DNA of 64,000 bases. Source: Coptis chinensis. Its lineage: Eukaryota; Streptophyta; Magnoliopsida; Ranunculales; Ranunculaceae. The translations under genes were made by a program, and so were the position numbers. This document shows, in pieces, positions 33,799-44,364 of the stretch. The notes under the pieces were generated by a model. It was not told the origin of the DNA. It was given only the letters and a program-made list of their open reading frames with translations, and ran no database searches. Location of the stretch: contig CM027378.1 of the NCBI GenBank assembly GCA_015680905.1, forward strand, positions 54,895,501-54,959,500. The letters are read 5' to 3'. Numbering within the stretch: the stretch's first letter is position 1; every line of letters begins with the position of its first letter.

Positions 33799-34640
33799 CT
33801 AAAACTTACCTCCACTCCAACGTTTTTCGTCATCCTCCTCTTCTATAAAGAAGTGAGGTTCCTTCGCATCCTGCCATGCCATAACAACTTGCCACGCCTT
33901 CCGTCGTGTATCATCAACCATTGCTAACCACTCGAGTGTTACTTGGTTTGATGGGGTGTAAGGGGCAACCAAATGTGTTGCACACCGCCATCCCGCCAAG
34001 TCATGGCTCTCGGAATGATCCGACCACGCTGATTGGTGGGTCTCATGATTTCAACCTTTTTCCAATCCGCGGAACCGGGGTACAGAATTCGGTAAGCAAA
34101 TCACAAGATAATGCGCCAACCAAGACAGGCATAAGAAGATACTTATGCCTCATGGTATGGGCTCTTTTAAGAGTAGCCACTAAAACTCGGAGAATGTCAT
34201 ATTAGCGACGTCCCTCAGCTAAAGCAAGGGAAACGTCACCAGCGGTACTATTGGCAGAAGTAAATTGCCATTCCCCTAAAATATTCATCATGATGAATAA
34301 CATGGTTGTGCCAACATCCAGCGATAGGCTACCCAAGGCTATGTTATATTGGTCTTGGTCCATGACATTTAAATACCCTCCCCATAATACTCATGGAAAT
34401 ATGCATATTCATAGAGGTATGAGTTATTGGTCATATACCCCCACGTGTGCATAGTGGTCGCAATGGCAATCCCCAAACCAAAGCTACCAAATTCTTATTG
34501 AATTCCCTAGTCCTGTCATTAATTGCAAGGGAGAATTTCTGTTCTCCTTCTTGGTTACAATAGAATGTAATATGATTATAGAAAAATTCAGTTATTCGAG
34601 GTGAAAAAGAATCGTCATCACTCACCGAAGATGCCGCCAT
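33799..34640 (-). pseudogene. Unrecognised ORF X downstream of the env-like ORF
   Basis: A coding-like stretch in element B. From ATG 34640 it reads MAASSVSDDDSFSPRITEFF, then QKFSLAINDRTREFNKNLVA to about 34440. In another frame follow LGSLSLDVGTTMLFIMMNIL, FTSANSTAGDVSLALAEG and HKYLLMPVLVGAL. In a third frame it ends WLAMVDDTRRKAWQVVMAW and HFFIEEEDDEKRW at 33799-33999. At least two frame changes and several stops interrupt it. I do not recognise the family. It lies between two PPT-like motifs. It could be an element accessory protein, a captured gene or an older insertion. No structure-based claim is made. Confidence 0.45.
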
Positions 34641-35338
34641 CCTAATCAAGACGATCCGGCCATGAAAACGATGCTCCATAGGTATCGGTTCCCATCAAGT
34701 CTTCGAACGATCGTTCGGGGAATGACTATAGGAGATGTCATCTCAAAACTACTACTGAACAACTCAAAATCCTAGAAAACCCTCGTAAAATTGGAAATTT
34801 CTTTGTTTACGGAGGTCGGCGCAGCGCTTTGGGTGTTTTTGAGTTACAGTTGTGGGCGCTGAAGTCGCCAACTTAGGCACAGTGCGCCCGAGTAAAATTT
34901 CGACAATTGTATAGGGCACAGGTGCGCCGTAAGTCTTTGGCGCGAAGTTTAAGAGGAAAAAGAAGGAAAAGCTTGGAGTGAAAGGTGAGGGATGATGGTG
35001 GGGTGTAGTGTGGTTTGTGAGTGTAGATTGAAGGTAGTTTAAATAGGTTATGAGCTTCCAAAACGAATCGGCAAGTTGCCAAATTGTTTAAGGCAATTTC
35101 CGGAAATAGAAAAATTCCAAACCCGAAAACGGAAACAAACCATATTCTTGATTTTCTAACAACCCTGGTATCTTTTATACTGGATTTAGATAGTAACTTC
35201 TGAACTCTCCTAGGTTTCATGCTACCACCACACATATTCATAGATATGCCGATATCGGCCAGATTCTCAACCTTTACTCCAAGACAACTTTACAGAAGAT
35301 GATCATATAACGAATTATGCTCGGTATAAATATTACTA
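34641..35338 (-). other. Spacer between the env-like ORF and ORF X
   Basis: Contains a CpG-rich patch with GGCGCAGCGC and similar words (34805-34950) and a small frame at 34873-35241 without a recognisable domain. Ends at the third CCCCCAAACA motif (35339-35348). Confidence 0.5.
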
Positions 35339-35348
35339 CCCCCAAACA
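35339..35348 (-). promoter_or_regulatory. Internal PPT-like motif, copy 3
   Basis: Exact CCCCCAAACA on plus, TGTTTGGGGG on the sense strand, between the env-like ORF and ORF X. No perfect hairpin follows. Confidence 0.55.
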
Positions 35349-35742
35349 ATTCGGGAAGGTGGAATTAATGATAAAACACGCACAATTCGAAAGTAACCAA
35401 TTTTATTAAAATAATATTAAATCCAACCAATCTAAAACAACCAAATTAATATTTAAATTTAACTACTGAAATAAAATCCAACTAACAAAACCATAAAATA
35501 AATAACGACAAAGTAATATCTAAACACAACATTCTTCAAACACCTAGTCACAAGCGTGATGAAGACGGACCACGAGATGGAGATTGGTCCGGGATGAAGA
35601 ATGGCTTGAGCCATCTCGTCCTTCGGGGCGACGACGCCATGCCCTCTCGACTTGTCCGAGTTTTTAATCCTCCAAGGTTGGCATGCGACGTAGCATCTCT
35701 ATTTGAAGCAAGCTACTGCGGCTTCCATCTCAGCCTTTAGTA

Positions 35743-36704
35743 CTATATAGTGGTCCTCTTTAGCTGGTGCATAGTCTCCATGTTAGACAAGATATCTTCC
35801 GACCCCTTTCGAAAGCATTTCAACTCTCGTCGAAGGTTCGCTTTGTTTATTTCAAATAACTGTCTATCTCGGATATCTTCACAAATACCATAAACGCAAC
35901 GCAAGCCAGTTTGTAGCACTTGCATGCGTTCTAAATTAGAACTACAACTATCTAATGCATCTTCATCCAGACATGTCATATCCTCCCTTTCATCCTCCAA
36001 CTCAACCACATCATCTTCCGACAACTGCCAAGTCTTTTGGATGCACTCAGCATAAATAGTTGCATTTGAATGCAACTTGATCATAATAGGGGCATATTTT
36101 GTGACAACTCTAAATGAGAGCATGATCTTAGTGATCAATACAGGAAGAGGCACAATGCTCTTTCCCACTCCTCTAATCACCTTAAAAATTAAATCGAGGA
36201 TGCAGAAATTATACTTATTCATTTGCAAAATCCGTGAGAACGCGCATATTGGCGACATTGATGCCGCCGACTTTTTCTTTCGAGGGGCGTTCCTACCAAT
36301 CCACCGAAGGCCGGTTGATTAGTTCTCGTGGTTGCCGGGCTTAACGAATGAGAACTCGTATTGTATTCACCCTCCACGACAGTATCTTTCATCAAAGCAG
36401 GAACTCCAGTATACTGGGATTCCTAAATGGTCATTTCTAGATTTCTTTCAGGCATAACGCCTAACAGCTTAGCCAATAACTGTCGCGTTACTTCCTTTCT
36501 CGTTCCTGCTACCTTAATGAAAATTCTATCCCCCTCCAATTCTCGCTTCTTATAAAACTGTTCTACCAAATCAAAGTGGTAGAACTCCTCAGTTGAGTAC
36601 CAGAGTCCATTCCAATCCCTCCTAATCATCTCCGCCGCGTAGAATGGTGCGAAACGGTCAGGCCTAAATGCTTGTTCTGGCAAAATTCTTCGTCGTAGCG
36701 CCAT
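35743..36704 (-). pseudogene. Athila env-like / plant transposon protein ORF
   Basis: Located after integrase, where Athila elements carry their env-like ORF. ATG at about 36704 (MALRRRILPEQAFRP). It continues with FAPFYAAEMIRRDWNGLWY, EFYHFDLVEQFYKKRELEG and VTRQLLAKLLGV, which recall the plant transposon protein domain (Pfam PF20167). A TAG at 36423-36425 and a frameshift near 36260 separate a second part (36258-35743). That part has a hydrophobic stretch (VPLPVLITKIML), an acidic patch and a possible coiled coil. The function of plant env-like proteins is unproven. Domain names are from memory. Confidence 0.65.
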
Positions 36705-37097
36705 TGAAGTTTTTGAAACAACCAATGGTTTTGTAGACGGTGGAGGAAGCAAGTTTGATATAAAACAACCTAAAACACTGGTGGTGGCGATGGTGGGTAC
36801 GGTGGCAAGTTGGAAGCTTAAATTGGTGGTTGTTTTCGGTGGTGTGGAAATTTGTTTGAGAGGACTAGGGCTGTTGGTTACAATGGGCGTGGTGTAGATA
36901 GGTGTGTTTTTTTTTTTTTTTTTTTTAATTTTGGTGTTTAAGTTTTGTTTTAAACTTTGGTAACCGGCGGGATTGGAGAAGGAAACAAACTGTGCGTTTT
37001 TCGGAAGGAAGGAGACGCATAGACGTGCGTGCGGTTTGGGCCCTAGCCCAATTCGAATTCCGAACTTTTTCGATATTTCGCGTAATTTCAAATTCAA

Positions 37098-37780
37098 TTT
37101 GCCTCTTCGTTACTGGTCCGATTTTGGCGAATGAGTTATGGAAATGATCAATAGAGAATTTCCAATCCAATGATCCATAAAAAACTCAATTCCAACCATG
37201 GGTGACGTATAATAAGGTGGAAAATGCCTCAAAGTGCGTGAGTGACGTAAGTTATGCGAACGAAGGGAATCTAAGTTATAGATAACGTCAACCCGAATGA
37301 ACTACAACTAACGGGCCTAAGTAACACAATGGAAAGTTCAAGCAATCCGGATGGAAAGATCGACTGCCCACCCCCAAACAAAATTTTTTAAACACAAAAT
37401 TTGTTTTAAACGTGGGTCGTTTAAAGTCAGATTCCCAAGACTTGTTGGATTGCTATTTCTATGATTTTAGAATTTTTATTTTTATTATTTTTATTTTATT
37501 TATTTTTTTATAAGAAAAACGAAAAACAATAAATACATAATTCACCCCATAGAGGAAAATGACTCAAAAACCGAGAACACATGCAAAAGTGGAAGACGTG
37601 AATTATGTGAAACATGGACTTAGGATCCGGTACCTACAACCACACACTCCATAAGGAGGGCCCGGTTACCTGAATGGTGCACTTACCACTATATGGAAGT
37701 GAAAGGAAGTACACCAAATGACAAAGGTCAGTCCTCATTTACAGGGTCCTGTAAAAGGACTTTCTCTACATCAGGGGATA
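37098..37780 (-). other. Spacer between integrase and the env-like ORF
   Basis: Non-coding. Holds the fourth CCCCCAAACA motif (37371-37380), followed on plus by an imperfect inverted repeat ACAAAATTTT...AAAATTTGT. No gene seen. Confidence 0.55.
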
Positions 37781-38729
37781 TCGTAAGAATCGCTACGGAT
37801 TTCTTCAATCTCATTCAATTGCAATTTACGTTTGACACCCGCTTCATCAATATTGAAGTTAAGACTTTTTATAGCCCACAGAGCACAGTGCTCTATTTCA
37901 ACGGGCAAATGACAAGGTTTCCCAAATACAAGTCTAAAGGGAGACATACCTATAGGAGTTTTGCAAGCAGTTCTATACGCCCATAAGGCATCCGATAGAT
38001 GCTTCGACCAGTCTTTCCTATCAGGATTTACAGTTATTTCTAAAATCTTTTTGATTTCCCTATTAGAAACTTCTACTTATCCACTAGTTTGTGGATGATA
38101 AGGAGTTGCTACTTTGTGTGTAACTCCATACTTTTTCACTAGAGATGCAACAACTCTGTTGCAAAAATGTGTTCCACCATCACTAATAATGGCTTTAGGA
38201 ATGCCAAAACGATAGAAAATATACTCTTTAATAAAAAATACCACTATCTTATGGTCATTGCTACGGCAAGCCATGGCCTCTATCCATTTAGACACGTAGT
38301 CCACGACAACTAGAATATAAATGAAACCGTAGGAAACAGGGAAGGGACCCATGAAATAAATGCCCCAAACGTCAAAAATTTCTACTATCAAGATTAGATT
38401 TAATGGCATCATATTACGCTTCGTGATTCGCCCAAGTTGTTGGCAACAAATACACGTCTTGCAATGCACTTGGGCATCCTTAAAAAGGGTAGGCCAATAA
38501 AATCCACATTGAAGAACTTTAGCGGCTGTTTTCATTCCATTAAAATGGCCACCACACTCTTTGTCATGGCAGAACGATAGAACTTCATTATATTCCCAAT
38601 GGGGAATGCAACGACGAATAATCTGATCCGCACAATACTTAAAAAGGTAGGGCTCATCCCAGTAGTATAACTTAACTCTGTCCAAGAACTTCTTACGTTT
38701 ATTTCTTGACCAATTATAAGGCATAACAT
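37781..38729 (-). pseudogene. Athila B integrase
   Basis: HHCC region: [18 protein letters not shown] and CKTCICCQ. In the core the first catalytic Asp is replaced by Tyr (WGIYFMGPF), ISDGGTHF holds the second Asp and [10 protein letters not shown] the Glu. A TAA just before it replaces a likely CAA. The C-terminal part reads [20 protein letters not shown] and [18 protein letters not shown], then breaks at about 37780. The loss of the first Asp alone would inactivate it. Confidence 0.92.
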
Positions 38730-38799
38730 CAGCCGCTAAATAATTTACAATGTCAGCATACCATGGTGCTGAAAAAATAGCATACAGATGCTCATCAGG

Positions 38800-39280
38800 A
38801 AAAGAGTCGGTATGGACTCGTAATCACTATTATTATCGCCGTTTGTAAAGTCTAGATAAGTGGTCGGCAACTATGTTTTCGACCCCTCTTTTGTCCTTTA
38901 TTTCTAATGTGAACTCTTGCGGGAGAAGAATCCATCGGATTAATCTCGCTTAGCATCCTTCTTTGTAAGAAGGTACCTAATGGTCGCATGGTCCGTGTAA
39001 ACTAAAGTTTTAGAACCAACCAAATAAGGATCTAAACTTATCTAAAGCATAAATGACAGCTAAGAATTCTTTTTCAGTAGTTGTATAATTCCGTTGAGCA
39101 TCGTTTAAGGTTTTACTAGCATAATAAATAACAAGTGGACTTATTATCTAGTTTCGTCCCCAACGGCACCAACCGTGATAATCACTAGCATCACACATGA
39201 GTTCGAAAGGTTTAGACCAATCAGAGGTCAGATAATTGGTGTAGAGGTTAGGGCAGCTTTTAAAGTTTCAAAAGCCACGC
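38800..39280 (-). pseudogene. Athila B RNase H, decayed
   Basis: On the minus strand fragments of RNase H follow RT: a KLYAISYASKTL-like region near 39080-39130, then [15 protein letters not shown]-like and [10 protein letters not shown]-like pieces at 38960-39070, read across several frames. Heavily broken. The call rests mainly on position between RT and integrase. Confidence 0.6.
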
Positions 39281-39281
39281 T

Positions 39282-40635
39282 TTACAGGTTAAAATTAAAA
39301 TCAAAGATTGCATCCTTCAAAAGAAGATTAGTTAAAGGCCTAGCTATTTTCGAAATCTTTAATAAAACGCTATATAAAACTGCATGGCCTAGAAAGGCTC
39401 TAATATCACGGACGGTACTGCGTGGTTTAGGTAGAGTCGCTATCTTATCTAGTTTGGCCTTATCTACTTCGATGCCATCACTAGATACAATGTGACCTAG
39501 TACTATGCCCTTTTCACCATGAAATGACACTTTTCCCGGTTTAAAACGAGGCTCTTTTCTTCACACCGTGTCAAAACCTTAGATAGGTTAGACAAGCAAA
39601 GTCTGGAAGGAGTCTCCATAGATAGAAAAATCATCCATGAAAACTTCCATAAAGCTTCTACCATGTCACTAAATATATGAAGCATACAACATTTGGAAGG
39701 TACCGGTGAGCATTACAAAGGCCAAAAGGCATTCGTTTAGAGGCATACGCTCCAAAAGGACATGTGAAGGTAGTCTTTTCTTGGTCATCAATATCAATAA
39801 TAATCTGAAAATAGCCCGAGTAGCCATCTAGAAAACAATAAAAGCATGACCAAATTTAGGGCGCTCGAGCGCCCGATCTATAAAAGGTAAAGGAAAGTGA
39901 TCCTTTCGTGTCATAGCATTTAAACGCCTCAGAATCAATACTGATTCTCCATTTCATAGGACCTTGTGTGACAACATAGTCACCCTTTCCGTTACGTACC
40001 ATGGTAACTCCCGATTTCTTAGGAACTACATGAATGGGGCTTATCCATTCGCTATCAGAGATTGGGTATATGATACCCGCATCGAGTAATTGTAAGACTT
40101 CTTCCCTAACCACCTCTTTCATGGCAGGGTTCAAATGACGCAGAGGTTCGCGAGAAGTCTTCGCGTTATCCTCCAAATGGATGCGATGAGTGCAAACATT
40201 AGGGTCAATTCCCTTAATGTCGGCTAGGGACCAACCAATCGCAGAACGATGTTCCCTAATCACCTTGATTAAACGTGTCTCTTCATCCTTAGTTAACTGA
40301 GAAGATATAATTACTGGATGACTACCATCCGGATCAAGTTGAATATATTTTAACTCCGGGGGAAGAGGTTTAAGCACTGGGGTGGAAGGAATGTCAATAG
40401 ATGTTTCATCAGGGTCCCCATTTTGCATAATGAATACTTGCTTAGGTAGCAAGTCTTCATACTCAGTATTTGGAGCAACTGGCGGGTTTACAATTGGTGT
40501 GGACTCAAGGATGGTGTTGACTTCCTCTAAGTAGGAGTCATTTACAAAATCTGAAGTTCCAAAAGAAAGGAATTTGTACATATTGTTTTCGGGAAAAGTG
40601 TTGTTAAAATAATCTTGAGCTAAGCTCTCGATCAT
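39282..40635 (-). pseudogene. Athila B reverse transcriptase
   Basis: The N-terminal part (39856-40635) reads LKPLPPELKYIQLDPDGSHP, IREHRSAIGWSLADIKGI, THRIHLEDNAKTSREPLRHL, VLQLLDAGIIYPISDSEWIS and VHVVPKKSGVT. After frame breaks the catalytic block VFMDDFSIYGDSF lies near 39620-39660, and LGHIVSSDGIEVDKAKLDKI follows at 39282-39530. The Asp-Asp is preserved locally but cannot be reached in one frame. Confidence 0.9.
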
Positions 40636-40985
40636 GTTAACCTCCCCATTTCTAGACGATTCTGGTAACTATTTCATCATTTTAAAAACATTTACATCAA
40701 CAGAAAGATGGCCAAAAGATAAGGACATCTTACCATCGCGGCAATTTATAAAGCGTTGGCGGTTGCCAAGAAGGGGGATTTAAGATGATCGGTACTGAGT
40801 CGTTAGCGACTTACGTATCGAGGATAACAAAATCAGCCAGGATAGTAGAAATCTCGAACCTTAACAAGCACGTTTTCCACTACACCCTTAGGATACTTAA
40901 TTGACCGGGTCCGCTAACTACAACGTTATTTTTTTGTAGGTTGCATTTCTGTAGACCTATTTGTTTTATAAAAATAATACGGGGA

Positions 40986-41700
40986 GTAAGTTAACACTTC
41001 GTGTCTAATAAAGCGGTCGTCGTGTGGGAATCTCCTAAGGTGCATTTTACAGTAGGACGACCAGGGTCTTTGTACTTAACAATTCCATTATTTTCGGATA
41101 AAGTTGGGAACTGTTCAGTTAGAAAGGCGTCTTTAAGTATGTTGGTCTTACGCCTAGTAGTGCACAACTCCTTAAGAAACTTAGCGTGGTTAGGTAGCTT
41201 TTTAATAGCTTCGAGAAAAGGAAGGTTTATCGTTACATTTTTGAAAACGTTCCTAATCTCCTCAAAGTTTGTATCCCTAGTTAGCATGGCTAATTTTTGA
41301 GGGAACGGTGGTTTCGCTCTATATTTAGCGTATGGCTCGACTTGATGTGTAACCTTGGCTTTCTGTTTCTTAGGTTGTGGTTTAACCGGGTACCTCTACA
41401 ATTGGTAAGCTCTTCAGTTTCTATTGAGGTATCTAGTTCGATATCCGGTGTAGGAGTATCTTGATGGGGTAACTATAGGCATAGTTACTTTGTTATCAAC
41501 CACTCTTCGTAATCGGAGAGTGATGATGGCATTTAGGTCACCTACGATTGTAGTTTCGTACTAGTATTACCGTTTACCTCAAAGGTCGTGGTTTGCTTTA
41601 TTTTTAGGGTTTGGTATCACTTGTCCCGAAACACGCCTTTTGTTTGGGCTTTCTCTTTGGCTAACTGTTGTATGCCCTGATTTATGGATTATAAGATCTG
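40986..41700 (-). pseudogene. Athila B gag C-terminus and protease start
   Basis: 41287 onward reads FKNVTINLPFLEAIKKLPNH and AKFLKELCTTRRK, a segment conserved before the Athila protease. The protease start follows (TVKCTLGDSHTTTALLDT). The frame ends right at the active-site Asp region, so the catalytic loop is missing. 41290-41700 carries the linker in other frames. Confidence 0.8.
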
Positions 41701-43147
41701 TTAGTTTGATTGAGTCATTGTTTGGAAAAGTTGTTGGGTAACCTGGTATAAAGCGTCGATACGATCCGGTTGTGTAGGTCTAGTAGTCACAGGTGGTGCG
41801 ACTGGAACTATCTCACGTTGATTATTTATGGGTGGGTTGTGATAGTTACTATTGTTAATCGGAACGATACCTCTATTGGTATTATAACTATTATAATTAC
41901 CCTGACCTTGTGTTTGACCTTGTCGTGGTTGCGCTTGGTTATTATAATTATTATAATTCCCCTGACCTTGTGTTTGTCCTTGCCTAGGTGGAGCTTGGTT
42001 ATAATTGTTTGCTTGCCTAACATTTTGGTTATTAAACCCTGGAGGTGTAACTTGTTGATTGTTTCGCCAACTGAAGTTGGGATTTTGTCTCCATGGGGCA
42101 TTAGGAATAGGATAGCTATTAATGGAGCAAGCATTATCTTGCTCTGATTGTTGTTGTTCATAGGCGGGAGGACAATAGGAGTCAGGGTGCTCAGGACTCA
42201 AACAGAAATTACATGGGTTAGGGTTTACATTCATGACGGTGATAGGCTTTTGTTGAACAGAAATAGCCTCAACCTTTTTAGTTAGAGATTCGATTAAATT
42301 TTTAAGTTCTGGATCGGGTTTCATCTCAAACATACCGTGGCCTTAAGCTGTTGAAGAAGAACTAGCGAGGCGAGGGATATCATCACTACCCCAATTATTA
42401 TTGAGTTTAGTTTGATCTTCTAAAAATTTGTAAGCCTTCGAGGCTCCTTTACTTAGGAAACTACCCCCATTCATTATGTCAAGGACTTCTTTATGGTGAT
42501 GTAGAAGTCTTTTGAAAAAGGCAACGAACTAACGTGTCTTTTGCTAGGGTTATGGTGTGGACACTCTATAAGCAGATCGGTGAAAACGATTCCAAGCCGA
42601 GAAAATGATTCATGAGGATTCGCCGAAAAAATGAATCTTGGAAAGCATCTCATCCGTCTTTAGGGGTGGGTAAAAATATTCCATAAACGGTGAACAAGTT
42701 TAGCCCACGAGTCCACAGAGTTAGGCTTTGCAGGCTTTAACAAAACGTTGCCTTATCGGCTAAGGTGAAGGGAAATACCCTCAGTTTAATTTGTTCCGCA
42801 CCAACCGTAGGATGATGGAATGTTGTAAGGACTTGTTCAATCCTACACATGTGCTGATAAGGTTTTTCATGGTCTAAACCATGAAAAACGGGTAACAAAT
42901 TAAATATGTTTGGGGGGATTCAAAAATCCCCCACTAGGTCTGCTAGAACGATGCAAGATTTAGGGCTATCGCTCAAGGCTTTGTAAAAATTGGAGAGAGG
43001 AGTCTCTCTTTCTTCAGCCATTATGTCAGGTGTGGTGGGTGGGATAGTAGCTAGAGGTGTAGTGATTGGTATACTCGATAGACTTGTTTATTGACATTGA
43101 CGGTTAATTACGTTCGGTGTTTTTCTCTAACCAGACCTTAATCTCAT
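41701..43147 (-). pseudogene. Athila B gag
   Basis: Starts MRLRSGQRKTPN at 43147, with a TAA-type stop soon after. The capsid core around 42400-42800 is broken by several indels compared with element A. The C-terminal part (41701-42333) is open: MFEMKPDPELKNLIESLTKK, a CCHC knuckle CNFCLSPEHPDSYC and an Asn/Gln/Tyr-rich tail. The tail has a tandem duplication of the unit RQGQTQGQGNYN (about 41885-41990). Confidence 0.9.
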
Positions 43148-43617
43148 GCAAGTCTAAGTCTAAACACGACAACACTCCAAACAATCTTGATATATTAGTA
43201 TAAACCTCTAACTGGAGATGCGAGGTATGGAAGAAAGGAATACCTGATTGTGTCCTTGCTTCGCTTATGAATAGCGTCTTGTTTATGTGTGTTTAGTGTA
43301 TATAACAAGTTAGAACACTGAAAAACTTAAAAAATCGAAGTTCGAAACAAACCTGTGGAAATCCGGCAAAATTCAGCTTAGAGCTGAAAGGCTTCAGTGT
43401 AAACTTTGAGTTTACGGTGTTTTTGAGCTGGTCGCTTCGGTTTGAAGCTGGTGGGCTCGGCTTCTAGTAACTTTAGCGAAAAGTGCGCCTCAGGTTTTTT
43501 TTTTTTGAGGAAGTTTAATGCTGAAAAAGACAACCACAGTTAGAATCGAACAAAGGTGGGTGGGTTTAATGGGACTTAAAAAATGACTAATTATAGTAAG
43601 AAAACAATGCTAAAGGT
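43148..43617 (-). other. Athila B leader, truncated
   Basis: Leader between gag and LTR. It includes a perfect hairpin at 43399-43415 (GTAAACT, loop TTG, AGTTTAC) and a T run at 43497-43507. A deletion at 43617/43618 removed the PBS and roughly the last 720 bp of the 5' LTR, as shown by comparison with 1540-1655 and 30540-31258. Confidence 0.75.
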
Positions 43618-44359
43618 AATGACAAAATCGAAATTGACAAACTAGCTATTTTATTTATCAAACTAATGAAGAACAATGATTCTAAAGATTAATCTAAAAC
43701 AAGAATTGAAATGAACTAAACTTAATTTTGTTTAATGAAAACTAGATCTAGAATTATCTATAGTTTTAGGTCTAACTAGCTACCATTAACAAAGAGCTAA
43801 GCTTTTGTTTTTATATGTTTCAGATCCAAAAATCGTGCATGGGCTTGGAGCCATGTTTTGGGCCAGAGAATCAGGCCTAAAACCCAATTCTTTCAGTCCA
43901 AAAAGGCCTCTTCAGCTGCAGTTAGCTTCGATAGACTTTTTGTCCACTTTTGCTCCTCTGATTGGGCCAAGGCTTGGACCATTGGAAAGCTCTTTCCGAG
44001 CTGGTCGTTTTGACATAAGGTAGACCCAATTCCGAGGTCTGAGTCCAAAGATATGACCTTCGAAGTTCTGCGACTTTGTGTCTTTATTTTACGCCCGCGT
44101 TGACTTTGACTTTTCAGCTTTGACCGGGCTTTAGAAAGGCTTTGTCTTCTTGAATCTTGGCCTTTAATCACAGAACTCCTTAGCAACCAACCATTGCTCC
44201 TTTATCTCATCAAAGTGGCACATTTCTGCACATAATTGACTTTGAAGCCTGAAACACATAAAAACACGTAATCAGTATTAACTCTTAATTATTACTCACA
44301 TAATTGGTCTAAAAGTATGACTGTTACAGGGTTAAAACTACAGTTTTGGGCTCTTATCA
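43618..44359 (-). mobile_element. 5' LTR of Athila B, truncated
   Basis: 742 bp matching 31259-32003 of the 3' LTR with scattered differences. It keeps the TGATAAGAG end at 44359 but lacks the PBS-proximal half. Confidence 0.9.
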
Positions 44360-44364
44360 GCGAG

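Larger units (their letters stand above)
30535..44364 (-). mobile_element. Athila element B, complete outline, minus strand
   Basis: Two LTRs of the TGATAAGAG family (30540-32003 and 43618-44359) enclose, from right to left, leader, gag, protease, RT, RNase H, integrase, an env-like ORF, an unrecognised ORF, a long 3' region and the PPT. Flanks GTGAG (30535-30539) and GCGAG (44360-44364) are a 5-bp target duplication with one change. The PBS and the adjoining half of the 5' LTR are deleted, and all coding frames are broken. In the shared 740 bp the LTRs differ at some twenty or more places by eye, so it is not recent. Confidence 0.9.

Noticed and set aside
37380-37410. AT-rich inverted repeat after the fourth PPT-like motif as another covarying hairpin
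   Set aside because: It is imperfect, A/T only, and has no TCCT loop, so it cannot be counted with the other three.
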